A stretch of 64,000 nt of DNA from Amyloporia xantha (Eukaryota; Basidiomycota; Agaricomycetes; Polyporales; Adustoporiaceae): positions 868,001 to 932,000 of the forward strand of contig JAYKKR010000012.1 in assembly GCA_036971615.1 (NCBI GenBank). Direction: 5' to 3'. Made by a program: the position numbers and the translations under genes. The first letter of the stretch is position 1; every line of letters starts with the position of its first letter. Positions 33,829 to 44,703 of this stretch are shown piece by piece. The notes under the pieces were generated by a model. The model was not told the origin of the DNA. It was given only the letters and a program-made list of their open reading frames with translations, and did no database searches.

Positions 33829-36800
33829 TTAAATTTTGAATCTTCTCCACGCCTCTACAAGCCCGTCTGTTGACTTGCTCGGAAGAGCCCATAGTGGCAA
33901 GAAAGCTTGCACTTCTTCAAAGGCAGGTATCAGACCGCTGAAGGCAACCGGACTACTGCCCCCCGCGGATGCGCTCGCATATTCTGCCCACTCGCATGCC
34001 GCCCTCCCGGTCATGACATTCGAACCCTCATCGTCGCTCTCGCCCTCCCACCCAACCTCAACCGAGAACGGTTGACCCCAGTTCCGCGTCCAAAGCCTAA
34101 TCTCCTTGATCCCCTGCGCAGGCATTTCGTATCCCGGGAGCAACTGTCCCGTCCCGTTCGTAGAGGGAGTATCTCCTTCCTCCAGGTCATGGATTGCGTA
34201 ATAATTGATCGGTTTGTCGAAATAGAGCCTGCATCCGCGCGTGTTGGTGCCCTTCAAGTTAAGTAAGGCGCTTGTGGCGTTCAGTCTGGTAGTCTTCACA
34301 TCCAGCCAATCGACATCCTCATCGTCACCGTCTCCGCCAGGAACAGGTAAGAGATCGCTCTCCCACCCGCAAGTGTACAAACCTGGCTTCAGAACGGTGT
34401 CCTCGTAGCAGTGGACATCCTTGCCCCAGGACGAAGGCATCTCAGGCACGATTCGGCGATCAACATATCCACGCAGACCAGTCAACGTAGTGACGACACG
34501 AACGAAGGAGTGCGTCTCGGCTTGCACAGTATCAATCAGACTGTTTTGAACAGAGTTGACGGCTAGAACTTGACCATCGGCGAGCGAACTCGAGCTTGCG
34601 TCGAGCTCCACCTGCTGTTGGAAGTAGACCTTAAAAGGCCTTTCTTGAGCGAAAGGGAAGGTGGCCCAGGAAGCTGTCAGCGATAAGGCGAAGATGACCG
34701 CGACTGCCAAGGTCAACCAGTGGTGAAGCTTATGTGCAAAGGGTGCTGCCGGTATGAAAATCAAGATAGAGAGAACAGAGAGGAATCCGTACACTATAAT
34801 CAGAGCAGATATAAAGGTAAGTTATGTGACAGTTACTCAAATGAGAATGGACTTACGCGTTACCGGACTGCTTCCGTCTACGAGTGTATTCATCATCGCT
34901 TGCAGCTGAAGTAGCTCCACTTGAAATATGAGCAGAGCGAAGAGGGGTATGGACACGGCCATTTGCAAGACCCACCACCCGTACTCTTGATACTTTGGAT
35001 CCCCTGCGCTATCGTGGTCATCCGGGCGGTGCTGTTGCATGAGAGGTGTAATCTCAGTTGGCTCAGTCTCAATAGCCTCTCCTCCCTCCTCGATGCCTTG
35101 CTCTTCATCTCTCCCATTCTCCCCTTGTTGAGTAGAAGCTTCGTAGAGTACCCCGGTGACCAACCTCGGACCTGAGCCGTTGGTTTCATCGTAATCAGTG
35201 TCCACGGTGAGGTCCAATCCCGCCTTCCGACCATCCTCGCCCGACTTTATCGCACGTACCGTGCCCTCGACCAATGTGATCCCGGTTGAGATCAAAGCGC
35301 AGATATTCCATACCGTAACCCAGTACAGCCCGCCGATTTGATGCTTTTGCATCTCCACAGTGGCGCCAATGAGGGCAATCCACGTGAGGAAGTAGTGTTC
35401 TAGCAGAACCGCAAGCTTCTGGGCGGATGGCGAGGATGGAAGGAAGTACTGTAACAGTTGAAGAGGTGCAGTGATGGCAAGGAAGGAAAGGGACACAAAG
35501 GTGACCAGGACCAGGTACGGGTGTGCATGCACCACCTGATGGAGCAGGGAGTTCAGCAAAGACTAGACCGAAGTCAGCATTACTCACATATGGGTTGATC
35601 TTGACAAAGCCGACCACCAGGCCGACATGTGCTGCGATATCCACTATGAGTGCAATCCAGAACCGGCCCCAGCCTAGGAAGACTCTCAGAACTTTCTTAG
35701 TCCTGACCCACTTTCCGCTATGGCTCTGCTCCTCAACGGCACGCTCCTCTGCACAGATAATCGTCAGCAAATCAAATCTGCATATGACTACAAAACACAC
35801 TGACGTGCAGACTTCCTCGATGCCATGAGGATCGTGGCGGACAGAATCGATGTGACAATAGGCCCGATCACAAGAAGGACAACGTTCGTCACGAATAGAG
35901 CCCGTAGAGAGAAGAGGATTAACTTCGTCTTGAACACTGGTGCAAAGTTACTAATAATCATGCCAGCAAATTATGTATCACTCACAGTCGAAGTAGACTC
36001 CAGGTTCTCCGTTGTCATCGGCGGTATCGTCGTCATTCAGAAGTGACAAGCCTGCACCTCTAGCGCTTTCCATCATTGCCCAGAGTGCTTTACGACCTTC
36101 GCCGTACCCCATTCCCGGAATCGAGTCCCGGGGTGTGTGATAGAACGCACGGTTCTTGTAGAATGCAACATCAAGACCAGACATAGGCTCGATTTGGCCT
36201 GGAGTAACTCTATCAGGCGTCTACGAGGACTATTGGCCGACGACAATTATGCACCTTTGAGCCCAGCTGCATACACCTGATAGTCCGTACTGCTTCTGAT
36301 AACGCCCGACTTGAACGCATCTGCAGTCAAGACGTCTGCCTGGAGGTGTGCAATGGCACTCGAGGTGAAGGCTCGGGTGGGAGCCAAGGAAGTAGAGCGG
36401 AACAGGAGTGGCCGACTGTACGACCATAGCAGTGTAGTCAGGTGGACAGTGAAGCGGCGAAGCAAGACTCACCCGCCCGATGCCGCACCTTCCAGATTGA
36501 TGAATGACGAGGTGAGGTTGGACCATGGGTGTTTCCAATATACATAAGCACCATTCAAGCCGTCCTCTTCTCCGTTGTTGAAGAAGAACACTGCAGTGCG
36601 GCGAGGTCTGTGCTCGGGGATAGCCAAATATCTGACAAGCTCCAATAAAGTCGCGACGCCCATGCCATCATCTGTCGCGCCGGGTGCGGTAGACACCGAG
36701 TCGTAGTGCACTGAGAAGAGAACCCCATCTGACTTGGAGTCTGGATTGGAGAGCGGCGTGTCTGTCCCATCAATCTTGACAAGGATGTTCGTCCCTTCGA

Positions 36801-37235
36801 AGTAGATACCGCGGTCGTTGACGACCCACGACGCATTGGATGTGAGGTCGTCTGAGACATGAACGTGCGCGTATTCGGAGGCAACAGGTTCGAGTTGTGA
36901 AAGGAGGTACGCATGGACATCGTCATTGGCATGAGAGAGGAAAGGGTGAGGCCGAGCAGTTATCTGGGTCCGAGATGTTGTCAGCCTCGCTCAAGAGACA
37001 CACAGAAATGTGGTCGAAAGTGAAACTGTTGACACGATCGACACACCTGGTGCAAGTTCGCGTACGCTCTATCCAAGTTCAAGCCTTTCGTGTCCTTCGG
37101 CACATCAAACAATTCATCTGTGTGCAGTACCAGCGCAAAGATAACGCCATAGAGTAAGATGGCCAAGGTAGTGACTGGTACAGAAGTAAACTCAAACGGG
37201 GCTGCAGCCCACGACCGAAATTTCTCTAGTACCAT
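33829..37235 (-). CDS. PFF1: Vacuolar membrane protease, M28 family
   Basis: Eight exons (37047-37235, 36473-36963, 36255-36415, 35986-36198, 35805-35936, 35588-35748, 34857-35535, 33829-34793) give 996 residues, close to the usual size. An N-terminal membrane segment (LAILLYGVIFALVLH) precedes a lumenal M28 zinc aminopeptidase domain. Zinc and catalytic positions are visible in SVHYDSVS, GATDDGMG, FNNGEEDGLNG and FYHTPRDS. The C-terminal half has eight or so hydrophobic helices (for example IALIVDIAAHVGLVVGFV) and a lumenal tail. PFF1 proteins are multi-spanning vacuolar peptidases. The intron at 35536-35587 was fixed by continuing INPY directly into VVHAHPYLV; a nearer AG would leave an impossible 25 nt intron. 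Confidence 0.92.
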
Positions 37236-37976
37236 ATTCCACTACTAGTATGGGCCTCTCTGCAGTCAGACTTTCCAGCCAAGTAGATGATGGTCGAAGG
37301 AGAAGAATGCAGCCATACAGACTGCTGGTGGGAGGAACGACTGCCAGGGGCGATACGCGAAACAGTAGGGTTCACGACGTCACGATCACGTGTTCATGAC
37401 ATCTTCGACAAAATCATTCTTGGATGGTACAAGAAAGGCTATTCTATTGCTCTATAGATAGTTATCAAGGTTAGGGTTAGGCCGATTCAAAAGCAAAAAT
37501 GAAGGCCCGCCCAGCCCGAGGGCCGAAGCGGGACAGGAAAATATTGAGACGGTGCATGAGCCGGAGCCCATACAAACCGCGAGGTCTCCCTGAGGACATG
37601 GTCGCCGTGCTATGAGAAGCCCCCACGGCCCACATTCCCTGGTACGTGAAGGGGAATGTGCCATCAAGGTAAGTATGAGGTGTTCAAATGGCGGGCATCA
37701 CCTTATATACATCTTGCAGGATGCGCACGGACCATCAATATTGTTTGGCATAACAATCTGACAAACATACCACCGTCGTCCAGGACCAGGAGAACCATGC
37801 AGGCTCAACGATGCCACGGAATCGTAGTACATGACCGCTTCAGGAGCCTAGAATCTCAATTGCAGCGGAAATGCATCGAAGGTGGCGAGTTTCCTCACTG
37901 TTTCCTTCGGATCCGCCGTCGTGTGCATGCGTGTATTCATCTTCCACTTCTGTGCATCCACTAGCGCTAACATGTG
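37236..37976. other. Intergenic with telomere-like TTAGGG pair
   Basis: Promoter region of PFF1 and unassigned DNA. GGTTAGGGTTAGG at 37469-37481 is two telomere-type units in an internal position, too short to mean much. No gene recognised. Confidence 0.35.
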
Positions 37977-39060
37977 TCACTTTCCCAGTCGGACACAAGT
38001 CTTTCCTACTCTATAGCTTGTGAGTTTCATCTCGTATAACGCTTTATGCCTTCGCTTCTCCGGATGTCCCTCGTCTAGGCCAGAGAAGCAATTCATATCC
38101 GGGCTCGTAGACATCGAATCATACTCGAATGCATCCGTAATGAAGCGGAAATGACTACCAGCCACAAGAGTAACGCGACTATAGTAGGCGCCGTAGGTCA
38201 CCCGTTCCGTTCACCTTTAGTCATGCTATGGATGCAAGGGATGTCGATCAAGAGATCCAAGGCGAATGCCTGTCAGAGAATAGCCTCGTCCGTTTCTGAT
38301 TTCTACTTACCTTCTGACATCGGTGTTTCTAGGCGTGAGGAGTGTGAAGATTTGGCAGTTAACAGACTTTGTTGTAGTGCCGTCAACGACTGGCATTTCT
38401 ATGCCTACGGTAACCTTTGGACAGCCTCGCTCAGATCAATACGGACCCGTCGTGTCTGCCTTTTTGAGCAGGATCCGCGTAGGAAATTGACAGAAGACGC
38501 GTTCTTCGCTCGTACTGTCGCGCCTGACAGCTGTGCTAGAGGCCCCTTTGTCGTGTCACGTCCGTTCAGTATAATTCCCTCTTCTTTCTTCGGCACTATT
38601 TTGTTCTTCTCTGCAGGCATATTCACAAATTGTCTTACAGAGGATCGGCCTCGCCGGATACTTCGCCGGACGTAAGTACCTCCCTCGTTCAGCTCAGACC
38701 AAGACTCATATTGGTCTGTATCCTTGGCCAGACTCGTGATCTTCCCTCTGATAGTGTTCACAGGAACCCTTCCGAGCGGAAGGTGTAGTAATATTGAAAA
38801 GCGAGGTCCGAGATAACCTCAGGCTTCCTTAATGTAGCGATTGCTATGTCTCCGCTGCGTGGGACGATTTCGGTCATCAACCCACCGAATCCGGAGGAGG
38901 ATCCAGTGACTATGATATGGCACTAATGGTGAGCCTTCGGGCCGGTCTACGTCAAATAGGTGCTCGCTGAACCAGACGTTGGCTCTGACATCGCCTGAGT
39001 TAAGGTCCGTAGCCGTATTACTGCAAGTGTGAGATTCATGGCTCCATTTATATGCAGTGA
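37977..39060 (-). pseudogene. Decayed short-chain dehydrogenase/reductase
   Basis: On the minus strand, near 38925-38765, the translation reads HIIVTGSSSGFGGLMTEIVP followed by RSGDIAIATLRKPEVISDL, the nucleotide-binding start of classical SDR enzymes (TGxxxGxG). A VWF peptide about 60 nt upstream fits the usual VWFITG start if a GC-AG intron is assumed. Downstream, coding-like segments continue in shifting frames (for example VGIEMPVVDGTTTKS near 38370) but stop codons and frameshifts separate them, and no full-length SDR can be assembled. I therefore call it a pseudogene. A gene with many introns that I failed to join is the alternative. Confidence 0.5.
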
Positions 39061-39285
39061 GAGCGAACCCTTCCTAGAAAATATCGACGGATTGACATGG
39101 CCTCCATTCAAGAAGTCCCTGGACTACCAATCGATAACACCGCCAGCCGCGTATTAATGGGTAATTATATGACCTCCGAGTTCGTGGATATTATCTTCTG
39201 TGGTACTAGGTACATGAGTTGTGAAACATAGACTACGGAACGTGAAGGTTCTGCATATTCAAACAATTTACTCATGCTATAAGAA

Positions 39286-42044
39286 TCACATGCGCCTACG
39301 CTTTCTCGGGCGCGCGTTGTACTGCGTCTTTGCATTAGACACGCCTGCGAGAGGACGCGATCGCAGAACCATTCTCGTTCCTGTCGGTGTGTCAGGGTCT
39401 TTTCCTCGTGATGACTGTTCCCTTTGCGTTGCAACGTTCTGACCAGTGGACTGGCGGTTCTTGATACTGAGCTGTTGGCCACGGCGACCTTTTTGATTCG
39501 GCCTCATTTGCAGCTTCTCTCGCCTTATTGTGCGCCGTGATTGCGATGGGGCAGATCCTGAACCCTCTTCCACTTCTGCTGTCTGTTCGCCCCTAGAGGC
39601 GGTTCTAGATGAACTCCTCGGTCGCTTTGAAACTCTGCCATTGGCAGCGGCCGAAGGGCCCTCCACCGATCGTCTGCTTGAACCACCAGTATTAGAAGCC
39701 AGTCTTCCTCCGTGGACAACAGGTAAGTCACCCTTGATCCTGTCGTGGTGATCTATGCCCCCTTGCTCTAGAAGCGTCGCCCAGAACTTGGCAAACTGCA
39801 AGGGATTTTCCCATCCGGGCGCAACGGTCCCTGGATTATGATAGCCTAGAAATTCAAGAACAGTATGAAGCCAAGTTCGTAGTGGCTGACTAGTAAAGTG
39901 GAATCTCCGCAACTCGAGACTGTCGAAGCGGAGGGCAAGTTTGCTGACTCCCCCCTTAGGGCCATCGCTGCCCTCACAGCTGTCGTCGAATAGCACACGG
40001 AGAACCCGTGTGGTCTGGGCACTTGGAGTATCATGGGGCCCCCAGCGGATACTGCAATAGAGGACAACGTAAAACATAGATTCCATATCATCATAAATGG
40101 TGTGGCCTGGGTTCCGGGGATTCCTGAGTAGTCTGACCGACATGAACTGCCATGTACCCTGCAACGGACATGTGAATGGGTCAAATTTGCCTCTGAATGA
40201 GACAAGGTGAATACTACAACTAACCACTCGTCCTGGATCTTTCGCATTCCCTTCATTATCAAGCTGAGATGATAACTCCCAGTCAATGAGAATGCCCCTT
40301 CGAATTCTGCATCCAGGCTCCTTTATCATGATGATGTTCCCTACGCTGATATCACGATGGAGAATGTGTCCTTTCTCCTGAGCGTCCATCATAGCTGCGG
40401 ATTAAAATTCCCGTTAGTCAATCGCCAGGAAAACGAAGTCATGCGAGACTGACCAGTATATGCATCACGACAGACATGCAGCAATTCTTCTGTGCCGCTA
40501 AATTCCCGCAAGCCGTAACCCACTGTCCCGAGAGCAATGCGATAGTGAATATGTGGTACGATGGCAACCTGTGCCCCTGCCTCGTGCTTATAGAGTTCTG
40601 TAAGGGTACGTTGCCGACGACGAGAACCTGCGTGGCAACTAAGCGCTATACAGAGCGAGATAGAGCAAGTGTCTTACTGCTTGTTTTTCCGTTGACGCGC
40701 TTTAACCGTACATCGCCATGGTGCAGCAATTCTGGGATGTTTCTGACCCCTGCTTCATGCAGTCGTCGCAAGGTCTTCCCCTCTTCCTCTACGCCATCAT
40801 CCGCGTACCGCCAGGTATCCTTAACGAATGCAATCTTACCACTTTCATGAACGGCCCAATACCCACGTGTTCCGCGGCTCACCAAAGATGTCGGCGAAAT
40901 CACGGGCCGTGAGCTGAAGTATCGATGAATTTGGCCATCCTGATGAATCTGGAATACTATGACGCAGCCCTTCTCATAGTGTCTGTTGACAGCCTCCGTT
41001 AGCTGCCTCTGCGTCGGTGGTTCTTCGTCGACCTCCAACTGTTGGTTTACATGGTCTGTGATGACCTCCTTGAATTTCTGCTCCTCGTCTGCAGTCGCCC
41101 ATCCGACGCTTGTATCGTGGCCTCTATCTTCATCTGAAGCGTGAGCGAAACGCCAAAGAAATTCGCACATCGGCTTCGGATTTTTGTGCAGGTCGAACGA
41201 TTCCGTCGCGATAGCTCCTGCCCTGTCCCACCGGACCAAACGAGCCCTTGACCCAGACAACAAGATAGAGAAGCAAAAGACACGGAACTGCCGTGCGCAG
41301 AGCTCCGAGGCGTAAGACACATTCAGCCCGAGCGCGACTTCCGGAGATGATTTTTGCTGGTCCCAAGCTTTCCTCAGAGTGAACCGGCGAGTGCCACGGT
41401 CTTGCTTCGGTAGCGAATCGACAAAGAAGTCGAGATCAGCAGTAGGCTTCACATCAACAAACAACTCGGCATTGCCAAGAAAAGCCAGGCCTCCACCCGT
41501 CTTCGATTTGATTTCTTCTAATTTGTCTTCCGCGAAGCAACACATCTCTGGCATTCTTGACCAACTGTCGTCGTTGCTTTGTATACATGATGTCTTATCG
41601 GCGAATTTGAATCCAGGACACCGAGGGCTTCTGGGACGATCTATTGCCCTCATCTATCACCAACATAGTGCATGAGTAACGCGTACTGCTTATATTATAG
41701 CAACTTACGAAAGGCCCATATATTTGCGACTCTTCGACAGCGCCCGAGGGAACATCCGCAAAGGCCTGCGTATGTGACGGCATCTTCTCGCTGCAGGTCG
41801 GTAGAAACTCGTCCAGGAAGTCCTGCACCGGCATTGGGCCCAGAAAGAACTTCCCCGCCTGGTGGGCAAATCGAGATATACATCTCTCGGCGTCATGTCC
41901 GTCGAAACCCAACTGCTCACTGCTGTGATCGTTCAGCGCAGTGGGAACAGATTGCACTAGAGCACAGACGGGTCCGTTCTTCGCGTTCACAGACGCAGCA
42001 GCAGCAGCAGAGTCGCCCCGAGTAAAAATATCCGGCGTGCGCAT
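39286..42044 (-). CDS. FunK1-family fungal protein kinase
   Basis: Five exons (41709-42044, 40678-41653, 40454-40627, 40228-40394, 39286-40158) give 841 residues. Diagnostic features: N-terminal HYRI/GYGLREFSGTEELLHVCRDA block, HRD loop ILHRDISVGNIIM, LIDWELSSQL in place of DFG, GTWQFMSVRLL activation segment and DDMESMFYVVLY. An AFVKDTW lysine and EEEGKTLRRL helix supply the N-lobe. The last 170 residues are basic and disordered (SKRPRSSSRTASRGE ... RPRKRRRM) and look like a nuclear localisation tail. FunK1 kinases are greatly expanded in Agaricomycetes and linked to multicellularity; the target is unknown. The intron at 40628-40677 was chosen because nearer AGs leave introns under 40 nt or break frame. 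Confidence 0.88.
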
Positions 42045-43458
42045 TTCTCGTTTTACACGGCGGCCCTTGAGATCAGCGGTATTCAAGTCAGGGAGCGAAA
42101 GTGAATAAGGAAGAGCAGAACTTGCGCTTTAAGTGCTCGTGGAATATGGTGGCACAATGGTAGAGCTCGCGTACTGTTTCCTGTGCGTCACGTGTAGCGG
42201 TGCGGCCACAGGACAAAGGAAGAGATGATGCCTTTTAGAGCATAAAGCTACCTGCGATAGAGCATCAATGTATCTGTCACAGAGTCAGGAAACCTTCGGA
42301 TTGGGCGACACTTACTCCCCACACGCGGCGTCTTTTCCGACGAGGTGCGTTTTCCACCATCCCCGATGTCGCCACAAAGACGGTGGTGGTCTGTTACGCT
42401 ACTCACGGGTGATTTCTAGCCTGCTTGACATGCCCGATATGGCAAACACAATGCACTCATTCTTGATCAAAATTGCACCCAGGGCCACTGATATGAGTCG
42501 GGACACCGGTCTGGTCAGTATACGCTGTAATTCGCCCGAAACCCACGTAATCCGACGACCGGTCGAACAGACGACGAGAACGGTGAGGTAACATGGAATC
42601 CACCGGTCGGTTATGCCCTACAAAATCGGCGGGCAAGAATCAGTGCCTAATCATCTCGGTCTGATTGAGAGACTCTACCTTCTGGCTGAGCCAAGGGTTC
42701 CACCGCAGAGCCACCGCTGCATCTTGCTCACGCAGCTGTCGGTGAACGAATTGATATTCGATCCGGCCTGCCATCCGGCATTCCACCACTACAATGGGTG
42801 CGCGAGGGGCACATGGAGAGCATTCTCTCATTTTCATTGCTGGGCGATGAAAGGGTGCGTTCTTAGCAGGTAGCCCGGCACGGACAGAACGTGCCCTGAA
42901 GCCTTGTGTGCTGTGTGCGCTGCAACCGGCAAGATCAAACAGTCTGTGGGAGAACTGCAATTAGCCACAACCATCAACGCACAAGACCACGCACACAATA
43001 ATGTACACCGTGTTCGACGCGCCTCTCACCACCAAGTCCCACAACTTACAGCAAACGAAGCACACAGACTGAAGACAGACGAATGATTCTAGACAAACAA
43101 CACTAGGATGACATTCAATGCGCGACATCAGCGGCTACACCAGGTAATGACAACAGAAGTAGCGATATGACAGTGGAGGTGGAGCAACTGGGCTCTACGG
43201 GAGGCAGGGTAGGATAGAATAACACGTAGCGGCCGAGGCGCCACGAGAAGCGGCTGGCGCGAGGGGGCTGAACGTGAGCAGCGCATAAACAACGAAAGTA
43301 ACAGCCAATAAGTCAGGGGATCGAAAGAAGGTTATGGGAAAGGGGGGAGGAGAGCAAGAAGGACGGGTCTAAAATGGTATATACAAACCAGGTCCGCCTA
43401 ACCAGAAGAGCGTGGAGGAAAGCACAAGCCACGCTAGAGGCGACCAACGGTCAGCTGC
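42045..43458. other. Intergenic, nothing recognised
   Basis: Promoter of the FunK1 kinase at the left, 3' flank of the TOS1-like gene at the right. Short open frames between them show no known motifs. Confidence 0.4.
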
Positions 43459-44703
43459 CTAGTGGTGGTTACGACGGTGCGCACCAAAGATCGAGCGGCG
43501 GTCCGCGCGGCGCGCGTTCGAGCTGAACGACACAGCCATCGCGCCCGACGAGCTCAGGTAACCCTCAACGAGACTCCGCGTGATCGCGCTCTGCGAGAAG
43601 TCCCACTCCGTGAACTGCTGGATCGCGAGCGAGTCCGTGTCGACGTCAAAAATGAACGCGTACGTCGCCATCCCGCCCGTAGGCCGGTCAAAGTAGCTCG
43701 CCCCGGAGCCCGTCGCGCCCTTGAACGAGTACACCTCCGAGATCGCCTGGTCCGGCTCACTCCCCGCCAGCACCTCCAGCAGATCCCACTCCCCGCACCC
43801 GCCGTTCCCGCCCTCCCCGCGGCAGTTGCATCCGTACTGTGCTGCACGCACTACCTGTGCGTTCAGAACCCACAGTGCGGGCACGTTCGATGCATCCTCC
43901 GACGGCGGCATGCTGAATGTCATCACGATCATCTTCGATCCCGACCAGCCTTGGTTCGCCGTCCCGCGCGAGAAGCCCTCACAAGGGCTCTCCTCGCACG
44001 TCACGGCCGTCATGATGTTCTGAGTACAACACAGCGTCAGCAATGTAAAAGGAGCAAGACATGGGGAGACCGTACGATCGCCTGTGTCTCCGGCAGAAAG
44101 CCGGTGGTGGGATCAGTGGGCGACGCGGCCGCACCATCCCACGTCCCGTTCGCATAAGACTGACTCGATCCGCCGCACACTGCCATCAGACGTCAGCGCA
44201 TATCCAGAGCGCACAGCAAACGCCACGCACTCGTAAACACTCCGCTCTCCGACCCGCCCATGTTGTTCATGAACACCATGTTCGTGGCCGAGCCGCCCAC
44301 GGACCACGCACTTGTCTGGGACCAGGTGGCGCCGGAGGAATTGGCCGGCTGATAGACTGCAATGTTCTCGATCTGCATGGGGCCCCGCATCGCGAGCGTC
44401 ACATCCTCATCAAACGGCGCCAGGTTGCCTACGAGCAGCCGGCACGTCAGCTCGCACAGCAGCGTGAACCTGGAAGGACGACTCACCGCTGACCTCCTTG
44501 GTCGAGGTGACACAGGCATTGGAGACATCGCACGAAGGCCACGTGCCGGCGATCATGTCGGTGACCTGGGCGTAAGAGCCTTGGCCGCCAACGCTCGTGT
44601 ACTTGAGTCCGCTCAGGGAGCCGTCAGAGCGGCGCATGATGTTGGAAGGAGTGAGCGCGTTTGCGCCGAGAAGGAGCGTCGAGACAGCGACAAAAGAAAG
44701 CAT
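43459..44703 (-). CDS. Secreted TOS1-like cell-wall glycosyl hydrolase family protein
   Basis: Four exons (44487-44703, 44231-44428, 44076-44179, 43459-44019) give 359 residues. A clear signal peptide (MLSFVAVSTLLLGANA) starts the protein. The DUF2403-type region shows LAPFDEDVTLAMRGPMQIEN, IAVYQPANSS and the Trp-rich stretch after it. The DUF2401-type catalytic region has VTCEESPCEGFSRGTANQGW, MTFSMPPSEDASNVPALW and CNCRGEGGNGGCGEWDLLEV. These two parts define the TOS1/YJL171C family of wall proteins with reported beta-1,3-glucan activity. The C-terminus is basic rather than a GPI signal, so the product is probably released or wall-bound. The small 104 nt exon 3 supplies GGSSQSYANGTW. Confidence 0.88.

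Noticed and set aside
35563..35587. 25 nt intron in PFF1
   Set aside because: Too short for a spliceosomal intron; using the AG at 35536 gives 52 nt and continues the family sequence.
37469..37481. Telomere-like GGTTAGGGTTAGG
   Set aside because: Only two units, inside a gene-dense region; likely chance.
38151..38675. 174-codon plus-strand open frame
   Set aside because: Lies opposite the SDR pseudogene traces and has no recognisable motif or codon bias.
43462..44492. Long plus-strand open frames opposite the TOS1-like gene
   Set aside because: Antisense shadows rich in Arg; no motifs, while the minus strand encodes a clear family protein with signal peptide.
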